DNA of 64,000 bases from Photobacterium sp. Ph5 (GTDB taxonomy: Bacteria; Pseudomonadota; Gammaproteobacteria; Enterobacterales; Vibrionaceae). Positions 21,308-29,598 of this stretch are shown here, piece after piece. Positions within the stretch are counted from its first letter, which is position 1. Each line of letters starts with the position of its first letter. The stretch lies in assembly GCF_022129445.1 (NCBI RefSeq), contig NZ_JADQAQ010000006.1:79684-143683 (forward strand), written 5' to 3'. The translations under genes and the position numbers were made by a program. The notes under the pieces were generated by a model. The model ran no database searches and was not told the origin of the DNA. It worked only from the letters and a program-made list of their open reading frames with translations.

Positions 21308-22576
21308 GTGGCGAAACAAATTCAAGCAATTCGAGGCATGAACGATTGCCTTCCAACACAATCTCCACTTTGGCAAAAAGTCGAAGGTACAGTTAAACAA
21401 GTGATCAGCGCATACGGTTACAATGAAGTTCGTATGCCTATTGTTGAATCAACACATTTGTTTAAACGTGCTATCGGTGAAGTGACAGACGTTGTTGAAA
21501 AAGAAATGTACACTTTTGAAGACCGTAACGGTGATAGCTTAACGCTACGTCCTGAAGGGACTGCGGGCTGTGTACGTGCTGGTATCCAAAATGGCTTACT
21601 ATACAACCAAGAACAGCGTCTTTGGTACATTGGCCCAATGTTCCGTCATGAGCGTCCTCAAAAAGGTCGTTACCGTCAGTTCCACCAAGTAGGTGTGGAA
21701 GTATTTGGTCTTAACGGTCCTGATATCGATGCTGAACTGATCATGATGACTGCACGTCTATGGCGTGAGCTTGGCATTAATGAGCACGTACGTTTAGAGT
21801 TGAACTCAATTGGTTCACTACAAGCACGTGCTGAATATCGTAAAGCACTGATCGCATTTTTAGAGCAACACTTAGATGTGCTTGATGAAGATGCAAAACG
21901 CCGTATGTACACAAATCCATTACGCGTTTTAGATACTAAGAATGCTGCAATTCAAGAAATTTTAGAAGATGCGCCTAAACTTTCAGAGTACTTAGATCCA
22001 GAGTCTAAAGAACACTTTGCGGGTTTATGTGAACTATTAGACGCTGCTGGCATCAAATACCAAGTAAATGAACGTCTTGTACGTGGTTTAGATTATTATA
22101 ACCGCACTGTATTTGAGTGGATCACAGAGAGCCTTGGCTCACAAGGTACTGTTTGTGGTGGTGGTCGTTATGATGGTCTAGTTGAACAACTAGGCGGTAA
22201 AGCGACACCTTCAGTTGGTTTTGCTATGGGGCTTGAGCGCCTAGTATTACTAATGGAAGCATTAGAACAAGATGAAGTTCGTCGTTCTGTAGATGTATAC
22301 ATGGTTACAGCAGGTGAAGGCACATTAGCAGCAGGTATGAAGCTAGCTGAAAAACTACGCACTGAAGTACCAGGTTTACGAGTGATGACTAACTTTGGTG
22401 GTGGTAACTTCAAGAAGCAATTTAAGCGTGCTGATAACGTTGGCGCAGCGGTTGCATTAGTTCTTGGAGAAAATGAAATAGCTGAAAACTCCGTAGTAGT
22501 AAAAGATTTACACGGCGGTGAGCAGACAACCATGGCACAGGATGAGGTTGCCGCAAAGCTGGCAGCATTGATTTAA
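21308..22576 (+). CDS. hisS: HisRS, histidyl-tRNA synthetase
   Basis: Class II synthetase that charges tRNA-His. It has 422 residues. The class II motifs are present: motif 2 [17 protein letters not shown] and motif 3 [12 protein letters not shown], with the histidine-specific [13 protein letters not shown]. The C-terminal anticodon domain ends the protein. The start is GTG at 21308, giving [13 protein letters not shown] as in relatives. yfgM follows after 13 bases. Confidence 0.97.
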   Translation: MAKQIQAIRGMNDCLPTQSPLWQKVEGTVKQVISAYGYNEVRMPIVESTHLFKRAIGEVTDVVEKEMYTFEDRNGDSLTLRPEGTAGCVRAGIQNGLLYNQEQRLWYIGPMFRHERPQKGRYRQFHQVGVEVFGLNGPDIDAELIMMTARLWRELGINEHVRLELNSIGSLQARAEYRKALIAFLEQHLDVLDEDAKRRMYTNPLRVLDTKNAAIQEILEDAPKLSEYLDPESKEHFAGLCELLDAAGIKYQVNERLVRGLDYYNRTVFEWITESLGSQGTVCGGGRYDGLVEQLGGKATPSVGFAMGLERLVLLMEALEQDEVRRSVDVYMVTAGEGTLAAGMKLAEKLRTEVPGLRVMTNFGGGNFKKQFKRADNVGAAVALVLGENEIAENSVVVKDLHGGEQTTMAQDEVAAKLAALI

Positions 22577-22589
22577 GAGAGGACAGGAA

Positions 22590-23201
22590 GTGAACGACTA
22601 CGCCACAGAAGAACAGCAAGTTGAAGCGATTAAATCGTGGTGGCAAGAAAACGGCAAAGCCGTTGTTCTAGGTGCCGTGATTGGTTTAGGTGGTCTTTGG
22701 GGCTGGCGTTACTACCAGTCTGAAGTACATGTTGCAAAACACGTTGCATCTGACACCTATACACAAGTTGTTTCTGCGCTTGATGAAAACAGCAAAGACG
22801 CAGTCGCTGAAGCAAAAACGTTTATTGATGCTAATAAAGATAGTCAATATGCGGTACTGACAGCACTACAGCTAGCGAAAGTTCAGGTTGATAATAAAGA
22901 TCTGGATGGTGCGGTTGAGCAACTTCAATGGGTGATCAATAACACCAAAGATGAGGCTATTTTGCCATTAGCAACAACGCGTCTAGCACGTATTTATGCT
23001 GAACAACAAAAATTTGATGAAGCATTGGCTGAACTTAAAAAAGTCACAGTACCAAGCTGGAAGTCGAAAGTTGCTGAATTGCGTGGTGATATCCTGCTTC
23101 AAAAAGGTGATATTACAGGTGCACGTGAAGCATATGTAGAAGCTCAGCAAGAAGGTTCATCACCTGCGTTGCAAATGAAGCTTGATGATTTAGCGCAATA
23201 A
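22590..23201 (+). CDS. yfgM: YfgM, inner-membrane TPR-like protein (ancillary SecYEG translocon subunit)
   Basis: Membrane-anchored periplasmic chaperone factor that binds PpiD and the translocon in E. coli. It has 203 residues: a short cytoplasmic part (EEQQVEAIKSWWQENGKA), one membrane segment at about 23-40, then a periplasmic TPR-like domain. The start is GTG at 22590 with AGGA upstream. It forms a tight unit with hisS before it and bamB after it (5-base gap). Confidence 0.93.
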   Translation: MNDYATEEQQVEAIKSWWQENGKAVVLGAVIGLGGLWGWRYYQSEVHVAKHVASDTYTQVVSALDENSKDAVAEAKTFIDANKDSQYAVLTALQLAKVQVDNKDLDGAVEQLQWVINNTKDEAILPLATTRLARIYAEQQKFDEALAELKKVTVPSWKSKVAELRGDILLQKGDITGAREAYVEAQQEGSSPALQMKLDDLAQ

Positions 23202-23206
23202 GGCAG

Positions 23207-24376
23207 ATGATGATGCATAAGGTGTTAAAAGGTGTTTTAGCCGTTGCTGTTGCAGTAAGCGTGTTATCGGGTTGTGCAAGTGAAGTCGATTCAGTTCAAA
23301 TGGCACCATTGCCAAAGGTTGATAATACTTTCACACCAAAAACAGATTGGAGCCGTAGCGTAGGCAACGGTGTTTCTGGTTATTACTCAAAACTTACGCC
23401 AGTTGTTGGATTTGATAAAGTATTCGTTGCAGATCGTGATGGTTTGATTGAAGCATTGAATCCTGAAAATGGTAAAGTTGAGTGGGAAACCGACCTAGAA
23501 AAAGACAGCAGCGCGAAGTTGACTGGTGGTCTTGTTCTCGGTGATGGCAAACTGTTTGTTGGTACAGCCAATGCAAAAGTCATTGCTCTAGATGCCGATA
23601 CAGGTAAAGAAGTATGGCGTACAACTGTTGCTGGTGAAGTGTTATCTAAACCGCTTGTTGCTGATGGTTTAGTGGTTGTTAATACCAGTTTAGGTATTTT
23701 ACAAGCGCTTGATGTTGAAACCGGTGCGTCTAAATGGCAAGTCAGTAATGAAGTACCAACGTTAACACTACGTGGTGATAGCTCACCGGTTGCTGTTTCT
23801 GGTGGTGTGTTCTGGGGCTTAGCGAACGGTCGTTTAGCAGGCGCATTAATGTCTGATGGACGTCTATTGTGGCAACAGTTGATTGCTGCACCAAAAGGTT
23901 CAACAGAAATTGATCGCTTAGTTGATGTTGATGCGTCACCTGTTATTGCTGGTGATCGTTTATTCGCAGTTGGCTACAACGGAACGTTAGTATCAATTGA
24001 TCTTCGCTCTGGTCAAATTGCTTGGAAACGTAACTATTCTTCAGCAACTGACTTTGTAGTTGATGGTAGTGAACTATTCTTAGTTACAGCAAAAGATCAC
24101 ATTGTGGCAGTCGATGCGCGTAGCGGTACTGAGTTATGGCAAAATACTGATCTACAATACCGCCAACTAAGTGCACCTGCTGTGATTGATGGTTATTTAG
24201 TTGTGGGTGATGCTGAAGGTTATTTACACTGGCTTGATACCCAAAGTGGTGAGTTTGTTTCTCAAGAATCAATAGACGGTAGTGGTATTGCAGTACCGCC
24301 TGTTGCACTAGACGATAATGGCTTTATTGTTGTGACCCGAGATGGTGAAATCAACAAAATGCAAATACCGCAATAA
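23207..24376 (+). CDS. bamB: BamB, outer-membrane assembly lipoprotein
   Basis: Beta-propeller subunit of the BAM complex that inserts outer-membrane proteins. It has up to 389 residues: signal peptide with lipobox LSGC, then eight PQQ-like blades (for example VIALDADTGKEVWRTTVAGE and LVSIDLRSGQIAWKR). Three consecutive ATGs at 23207, 23210 and 23213 are possible starts; AAGG at 23200-23203 is best spaced for the second or third. Confidence 0.95.
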   Translation: MMMHKVLKGVLAVAVAVSVLSGCASEVDSVQMAPLPKVDNTFTPKTDWSRSVGNGVSGYYSKLTPVVGFDKVFVADRDGLIEALNPENGKVEWETDLEKDSSAKLTGGLVLGDGKLFVGTANAKVIALDADTGKEVWRTTVAGEVLSKPLVADGLVVVNTSLGILQALDVETGASKWQVSNEVPTLTLRGDSSPVAVSGGVFWGLANGRLAGALMSDGRLLWQQLIAAPKGSTEIDRLVDVDASPVIAGDRLFAVGYNGTLVSIDLRSGQIAWKRNYSSATDFVVDGSELFLVTAKDHIVAVDARSGTELWQNTDLQYRQLSAPAVIDGYLVVGDAEGYLHWLDTQSGEFVSQESIDGSGIAVPPVALDDNGFIVVTRDGEINKMQIPQ

Positions 24377-24405
24377 AACGGTATAATGTCGCTAGATTAA
24401 TTTGT

Positions 24406-24444
24406 CGGCTCCAGCTGCGATATGTAGTTGGAGCCGTTGTTGTT
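24406..24444 (+). terminator. Terminator after bamB
   Basis: An 11-bp stem (CGGCTCCAGCT, 24406-24416, with AGTTGGAGCCG, 24426-24436, one G-T pair) with a nine-base loop, followed by TTGTTGTT. Likely ends the hisS-yfgM-bamB transcript. Confidence 0.65.
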
Positions 24445-24505
24445 ATATCCGTTGAAGATATTATTGTCGGATGAAGGTTTACAAAATTGTGAGCTGGAGG
24501 CAAGA

Positions 24506-24550
24506 ATGAACGGTAAAAATGTCAATAAGACTATGAAAAGTAAGAGGTAG
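24506..24550 (+). CDS. Possible 14-codon leader ORF before der
   Basis: [14 protein letters not shown] starts 6 bases after a strong GGAGG (24496-24500) and stops 2 bases before the der ATG. The der ribosome binding site (AGAGG, 24543-24547) lies in its last codons, so translation of the two would be coupled. The peptide is basic and short; no homologue is recognised. It may be only a fortuitous frame. Confidence 0.3.
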   Translation: MNGKNVNKTMKSKR

Positions 24551-24552
24551 TT

Positions 24553-26055
24553 ATGATTCCTGTTGTTGCCCTAGTCGGGCGCCCGAACGTGGGTAAATCG
24601 ACGCTATTTAATCGTCTTACTCGCACAAGGGATGCACTTGTTGCTGACTTTCCTGGCTTAACTAGGGATCGTAAATACGGTAGAGCAGAGCTAGAAGAGC
24701 ATGAATTCATTGTTATCGATACCGGCGGTATTGATGGTACTGAAGAAGGCGTTGAAACAAAAATGGCTGAGCAGTCATTAGCAGCGATTGAAGAAGCTGA
24801 TGTTGTTCTGTTCCTAGTTGATGGTCGTGCTGGCTTAACAGCAGCAGACGAAGCAATTGCTAAGCACTTACGTAGCCGTGAAAAGCCAACGTTCCTTGTA
24901 GTAAACAAGGTTGATGGTATTGATGCGGATAGTGCGTGTGCTGAATTCTGGCGTTTAGGGGTTGATGCAATGTACCAAATTGCAGCAACTCAAAACCGTG
25001 GTGTTACTGCATTGATGGAGCGCGCGTTAGCACCGTTCTCTGACAAACTGAATGCAGAGCTAGCAGAAGAAGGTGAAGAGCAAGAGCTTCAACTTGAAGA
25101 TTTTACATCTGTTGAAGATATTGAGAAAGCAAACCTTTCTGAAGCGGATGCGGAAGCTGCCTATAAGCGTCTTCAAGAGCAGCCAATTAAGCTTGCAATT
25201 ATTGGTCGTCCAAACGTAGGTAAATCAACACTAACCAACCGTATTTTAGGTGAAGAACGTGTTGTTGTTTACGATATGCCTGGAACAACGCGTGACTCTA
25301 TTTACATTCCAATGGAACGTGATGGTCAAGAGTACGTATTGATCGATACTGCGGGTATTCGTCGCCGTAAAAATATGCACCAAGCGGTTGAGAAATTCTC
25401 AGTTATTCAAACGCTAAAAGCGGTTGAAGATGCTAACGTTGTATTGCTGATTATCGATGCGCGTGAAAACATTTCAGATCAAGATCTAAGCTTATTAGGT
25501 TTTGCACTAAATGCTGGCCGTTCATTAGTGATTGCTGTGAACAAGTGGGATGGTTTAGATAACGAAGTGAAAGAGCGTGTTAAGTCTGAACTTGACCGTC
25601 GTTTAGGCTTCGTTGACTTTGCGCGTATTCACTTCATTTCAGCACTTCATGGTACGGGCGTAGGTCACTTGTATGAATCAGTGATTGAAGCATACCAATC
25701 TGCAACTAAGCGTATTAGTACATCACTACTAACGCGTATTATGCAAATGGCACAAGATGATCACCAACCACCAATGATTCGTGGTCGTCGTGTGAAGCTT
25801 AAGTATGCGCACGCAGGTGGTTATAACCCACCAATCATCGTGGTTCACGGTAACCAAGTTAATGATCTTCCAGGTTCATACAAGCGTTACCTAATGAACT
25901 ATTACCGTAAGTCATTAGAAATGATGGGTACACCGATTCGTATTCAATTCCAGAATAGCGAAAACCCATTTGAGACTAAGAAGCAGAAGCTAACTGTTTC
26001 TCAAGAGCGTCAGCGTAAGCGTTTAACGTCGGCACTGCGTGATCGTAAGAAGTAA
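24553..26055 (+). CDS. der: Der (EngA), double-domain GTPase for 50S ribosome assembly
   Basis: Essential GTPase in large-subunit maturation. It has 500 residues with two G domains: GRPNVGKST at 9-17 with NKVD, and GRPNVGKST near 217 with NKWD, joined by an acidic linker (about 165-210), then a KH-like C-terminal domain ([17 protein letters not shown]). The basic tail is usual. A bidirectional terminator separates it from the converging cnoX gene. Confidence 0.97.
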   Translation: MIPVVALVGRPNVGKSTLFNRLTRTRDALVADFPGLTRDRKYGRAELEEHEFIVIDTGGIDGTEEGVETKMAEQSLAAIEEADVVLFLVDGRAGLTAADEAIAKHLRSREKPTFLVVNKVDGIDADSACAEFWRLGVDAMYQIAATQNRGVTALMERALAPFSDKLNAELAEEGEEQELQLEDFTSVEDIEKANLSEADAEAAYKRLQEQPIKLAIIGRPNVGKSTLTNRILGEERVVVYDMPGTTRDSIYIPMERDGQEYVLIDTAGIRRRKNMHQAVEKFSVIQTLKAVEDANVVLLIIDARENISDQDLSLLGFALNAGRSLVIAVNKWDGLDNEVKERVKSELDRRLGFVDFARIHFISALHGTGVGHLYESVIEAYQSATKRISTSLLTRIMQMAQDDHQPPMIRGRRVKLKYAHAGGYNPPIIVVHGNQVNDLPGSYKRYLMNYYRKSLEMMGTPIRIQFQNSENPFETKKQKLTVSQERQRKRLTSALRDRKK

Positions 26056-26077
26056 TATTTTACGATAAATAAATACG

Positions 26078-26127
26078 AAAAAGCCCGATACGTAAACTCT
26101 TTGAGTTAAAAGCGTATCGGGCTTTTT
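26078..26127. terminator. Bidirectional terminator between der and cnoX
   Basis: Perfect 15-bp stem AAAAAGCCCGATACG (26078-26092) with CGTATCGGGCTTTTT (26113-26127); the loop holds a smaller AACTC/GAGTT stem. T-runs appear on both strands. Confidence 0.9.
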
Positions 26128-26147
26128 GCTATTTATACGTTATTGAA

Positions 26148-27002
26148 TTAGTACATTAAAGAGTAAAGCTGGCGGCGATAAGAGGCAGCTATCGGGTTAC
26201 CTTGACCTAAAGCAGTCAGAATATCCATTGTTGTTTTCTTTGCATTACCATCAGAGAAATTCATGTCTTTACGTAAAATTGTAATCAATAACTCTAGCGC
26301 TTCTTCATTGCGGTTTACTTGGCTGTATTGCACGGCAAGTTCATAACGCAATTCAACATTGTCAGGATCGGCTGCTAGCTTTTGTTCTAGTTGTTGGATC
26401 TCTGGCGAGTTACCCGCTTGCTTGTGTAATTCTAATTTAGCGACTAAGCCTTTGTATTGTGCATCCTGATCTTGCATTGGGATTGTTGCAAGGATCGGCT
26501 CGGCTTCATCAAATAAAGCCGTTTCAATCAGACACTCAGCAATAGCGAGTTTTACTAAGCTATCGTTAGGAAGTTGTGCTGATAGCTGGCGAAGTAGCGG
26601 TAGAGCTTGAGCGTACTCTTTATTATCAACCAATACCAATGCCTGTTTTAATGCGAGTTCTTCTTGGCTTGGTAGGTGACGAGTAAGCATGTCACGTAAC
26701 GTTTGCTCTGTTTGTGGTCCCGCTGAGCCATCAGCAGGTTGACCATCTTTAAAAAGAGCAACAGTAGGTAACCCGCGTACACCGAACTGAGAAGCAACCA
26801 TTTGTTGGGTTTCACAGTTTAGCGAAGCAAGAATAAATTGCCCTTGGTATTCACGAGCAAGTTTTTCTAGCGTGGCATTCACTTCTAGCGTTTCAGGCAT
26901 CGATGGCGCCCAAAAACTGATCACAACAGGCGTTTGCATCGATTGCTCGATAACCTGTTGCAGATTTTGTTCATTAATTTCTAGCGCAGTATTTTGGTAC
27001 AT
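26148..27002 (-). CDS. cnoX: CnoX (YbbN), thioredoxin-fold/TPR chaperone
   Basis: Holdase that protects proteins from oxidative aggregation and passes them to GroEL or DnaK in E. coli. It has 284 residues, the same as E. coli. The thioredoxin domain (1-110) has SMPE where thioredoxin has CxxC, so neither active-site Cys remains; the Cys equivalent to E. coli Cys63 is kept (ASLNCETQQM). TPR-like repeats fill 115-284. In E. coli cnoX lies next to ybbO-tesA as here. Confidence 0.92.
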   Translation of the reverse strand: MYQNTALEINEQNLQQVIEQSMQTPVVISFWAPSMPETLEVNATLEKLAREYQGQFILASLNCETQQMVASQFGVRGLPTVALFKDGQPADGSAGPQTEQTLRDMLTRHLPSQEELALKQALVLVDNKEYAQALPLLRQLSAQLPNDSLVKLAIAECLIETALFDEAEPILATIPMQDQDAQYKGLVAKLELHKQAGNSPEIQQLEQKLAADPDNVELRYELAVQYSQVNRNEEALELLITILRKDMNFSDGNAKKTTMDILTALGQGNPIAASYRRQLYSLMY

Positions 27003-27471
27003 GTAATTCGATCCATTGGCTATTTTAAAGGCTATACCAAATATATGGGGATGAATCGATGTGGATCAAGTTGAGATAATGAAACAGAAATCAGTAAGTG
27101 TTTAAAAAATGAGAAATAACAGTATTAATTACCGAATGTCAGCAAAAGCGCTAACGTGATACACGCACAAAGTAAGTTGATTTGGCGCAATGTCATATAT
27201 ACACCTTAAATGCAGTGAAGAAAGAGCTAAATTTGATAGTTAGCTTAAGTTATGTGACCATTTTACATTTGTTATATGACAGTAATATTACGTTCTATGA
27301 TAAATATCATATTGGATAGCTTTTTTAACTGTAGTGCGTGTTTTTTTATGTTTAGTGATTATAAATCAGCATATTAACCATTGTTGATTTTATAAATGTT
27401 GTTTTTATCACCACTTTTATAGGATGAGAAAGCCGCCTAAAGGTTACGAGTTTTAAGCAGCTTATTTTTTA
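27003..27471. other. cnoX-ybbO intergenic region
   Basis: About 470 AT-rich bases. The only feature I can support is the small hydrophobic ORF at 27125-27196. The rest (27210-27471) holds no clear gene. A weak stem at about 27431-27463 (minus strand AAGCTGC with GCGGCTT) may follow ybbO, but it lacks a U-tract. Confidence 0.4.
27125..27196 (-). CDS. Possible 23-residue hydrophobic small protein
   Basis: ATG at 27196 follows AAGGTG (complement of 27202-27207) with a 5-base spacing. The product begins MTLRQIN and continues as an almost unbroken hydrophobic stretch (LLCACITLALLLTF), so it would be a single-span membrane peptide. It lies upstream of cnoX on the same strand. I recognise no family. 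Short length leaves chance possible, but the ribosome binding site and membrane-like makeup favour a real gene. Confidence 0.4.
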   Translation of the reverse strand: MTLRQINLLCACITLALLLTFGN

Positions 27472-28299
27472 TTAATTACTTTTTATCAGCAACTTATCAA
27501 GAATTGATGTTGGTAGAATACGACGTAAGAAACCAAAAATATAAGTCGGTTGTGTCACGTAATAGCGTGATTTTGGGCAAGAGCTATTAATGATGTCTAA
27601 TAGTGGGCGTAATACAGCATCAGGTTTTAACGTGAATTTGTTGGTAACCTCTTCTTTACCAAGGCGAGATAGGGTGTCTTGGTAGTTGTCATAATGGCGA
27701 GAGTTGTTCATATCAATATGACGTTCAAACATACGTTTTGCGTTAGCTCTAAATTGGCTTTCAATTGGCCCCGGTTCGATCAAAGAAATACTAATCGGCG
27801 TATTGTCTAACTCTAAACGTAAGGTATCAGTATAGCCTTCAATAGCAAATTTACTGGCGTTATACGCGCCACGGTATTTCATCGCAACCAAACCTAGCAC
27901 GGAGCTGTTTTGCACAATCTTGCCATGACCTTGGGCAAGCATCAGCGGGATCACTTGTTTAGTCAGTTCATGCCAGCCAAAGAAATTCGCTTCAAACTGC
28001 TCACGCAGGGCTGATGTTGGTAAATCTTCTAATGCGCCGGGTTGTCCGTAAGCGGCATTATTGAATAATACATCTAATTTTCCGCCTGTAATGGCTAGGG
28101 CTTGGTTTAAACCTTCAGTGATGGATGACTCAGAAGTGACATCCAATTGAACGCAACGAATACTTTCTTGATTGAGCCTTTCCACATCTTCAAGTTTGCG
28201 GCAACTGGCAACTACATTGAAGCCTTGCTCGGTCAGTGTTTTTGCGCAGTAATAGCCAATACCAGAGCTACACCCTGTAATTAAAATAGATTGTGTCAC
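27472..28299 (-). CDS. ybbO: YbbO-type short-chain dehydrogenase/reductase
   Basis: NAD(P)-dependent oxidoreductase of the classical SDR family; E. coli YbbO reduces aldehydes. It has 275 residues. The cofactor motif TGCSSGIG, the NNAAYG motif and the catalytic Ser...YNASK are all present. The C-terminus is hydrophobic and basic (IFGFLRRILPTSILDKLLIK), suggesting membrane contact. Its ATG overlaps the tesA stop by four bases, so the two are cotranslated. Confidence 0.9.
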   Translation of the reverse strand: MTQSILITGCSSGIGYYCAKTLTEQGFNVVASCRKLEDVERLNQESIRCVQLDVTSESSITEGLNQALAITGGKLDVLFNNAAYGQPGALEDLPTSALREQFEANFFGWHELTKQVIPLMLAQGHGKIVQNSSVLGLVAMKYRGAYNASKFAIEGYTDTLRLELDNTPISISLIEPGPIESQFRANAKRMFERHIDMNNSRHYDNYQDTLSRLGKEEVTNKFTLKPDAVLRPLLDIINSSCPKSRYYVTQPTYIFGFLRRILPTSILDKLLIKSN

Positions 28300-28910
28300 T
28301 GTGAGCTTTCCTTGTTGAGATAAGGTTGAAGATGCTTTGCCATAAATTGAGCGATCAGCGGCTGTGCTTGTGCGGTTGGATGAAGGCCATCTTTCATCAT
28401 CAATTCTGGCTTTACAATAATATCGATTAGAAAAAACGGCAATAAAGGCACGTTGGTGTCTTTACTTAATGATGGATAAGTATTGCGAAACAGTTCGTTA
28501 TAACGTTTGCCATAATTCGGTGGGACTTCAATTTGCATTAATAGTGGCTGTGATCCCACTTTTTGGATCTCAGTGATCATTTGGCTAAGGTTATTACGTA
28601 ATATTTTAGGATGAAACCCACGTAAGCCATCATTCGCACCTAATTCAATCAAAACAAAATCAGGCTTATGTTGTTCTAATAATGCTGGTAATCGTGCCAA
28701 TCCATTGCCACTGGTATCACCAGAGATACTTGCATTCACAATGGTCGTTGGTTGTTTTTGCTGTTCTAACAGTGGCGGCAGAAGTGCAGGCCAGCTTTTC
28801 TCTGCTGGCATCTGATAACCAGCACTGAGGCTATCGCCAAGAACTAACAGTGTTTGACTCAATGCGGTGGATGAAAACACCAGCATCAACAATGAAAGGA
28901 TTCGTATCAT
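28296..28910 (-). CDS. tesA: TesA, periplasmic acyl-CoA thioesterase I / lysophospholipase
   Basis: SGNH-hydrolase that cleaves acyl-CoA and other esters. It has 204 residues: signal peptide (about 1-19, [19 protein letters not shown]), nucleophile GDSLSAG, GANDG with the oxyanion Asn, and the catalytic DGLHPTAQ. The start at 28910 is supported by GGAGA five bases upstream. The codon overlaps the ybbA start on the other strand (shared bases 28909-28910), so each gene's upstream signals lie in the other's coding sequence. Confidence 0.95.
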   Translation of the reverse strand: MIRILSLLMLVFSSTALSQTLLVLGDSLSAGYQMPAEKSWPALLPPLLEQQKQPTTIVNASISGDTSGNGLARLPALLEQHKPDFVLIELGANDGLRGFHPKILRNNLSQMITEIQKVGSQPLLMQIEVPPNYGKRYNELFRNTYPSLSKDTNVPLLPFFLIDIIVKPELMMKDGLHPTAQAQPLIAQFMAKHLQPYLNKESSQ

Positions 28911-29598
28911 GTCTGTCTCCGTAATTAAGGCACACTCTGTTTCAAAACAAGTCACGACTACCTTGTCGCCTATGACTATTTTGCAGGATGTTTCGCTTGA
29001 GGTCGAGCAAGGTGAATCTATTGCTCTTGTTGGCGTCTCTGGCGCGGGTAAATCAACTCTGATGACATTACTGGCAGGGCTAGATGTACCAACACAAGGT
29101 GAAATAGAGCTACTTGGTCATAACCTTTCTACGTTAGATGATGAACAACGCGCTCAATTACGTAGTGAATCAATTGGTTTCGTGTTTCAAAACTTCCTGT
29201 TACTACCGACCTTAAATGCACTCGAGAACGTCACGTTACCGTGTTTGATCCAAGACAATGAAGTAGACATTGAGCGAGCAAAAGAGCTGCTTGCAGTTGT
29301 TGGCTTGCAAGGGCGAGAAACCCACTTACCGAGTCAGTTATCCGGTGGTGAACAGCAACGCGTCGCATTAGCTCGCGCTTTTATGATCAAACCGAGAATT
29401 TTGTTTGCTGATGAGCCAACAGGTAACCTCGATCAGCATACCGCAGCCATGATCATTGAGTTGTTGTTTGAGCTTAATAAAAACAGTGGCACAACACTGG
29501 TGCTTGTCACCCATGACGATACATTAGCGGCTCGTTGCGATCGAATTATGCGATTAGATAACGGCAAACTCGCGAGGGATGAACGTCATGCAGAGTGA
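28909..29598 (+). CDS. ybbA: YbbA, ABC exporter ATPase (LolD/MacB type)
   Basis: ATP-binding subunit that pairs with the YbbP permease. It has 229 residues. Walker A is GVSGAGKST, the signature is [14 protein letters not shown], and Walker B is [15 protein letters not shown] 28909 follows AAAGGA (28895-28900) by 8 bases; an in-frame GTG at 28867 would add 14 unneeded residues. The gene overlaps ybbP by 11 bases. Transport substrate is unknown. Confidence 0.93.
   Translation: MSVSVIKAHSVSKQVTTTLSPMTILQDVSLEVEQGESIALVGVSGAGKSTLMTLLAGLDVPTQGEIELLGHNLSTLDDEQRAQLRSESIGFVFQNFLLLPTLNALENVTLPCLIQDNEVDIERAKELLAVVGLQGRETHLPSQLSGGEQQRVALARAFMIKPRILFADEPTGNLDQHTAAMIIELLFELNKNSGTTLVLVTHDDTLAARCDRIMRLDNGKLARDERHAE

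Noticed and set aside
22168..22533. 121-codon antisense frame inside hisS
   Set aside because: Shadow of the well-conserved hisS coding strand; no ribosome binding site and no known family.
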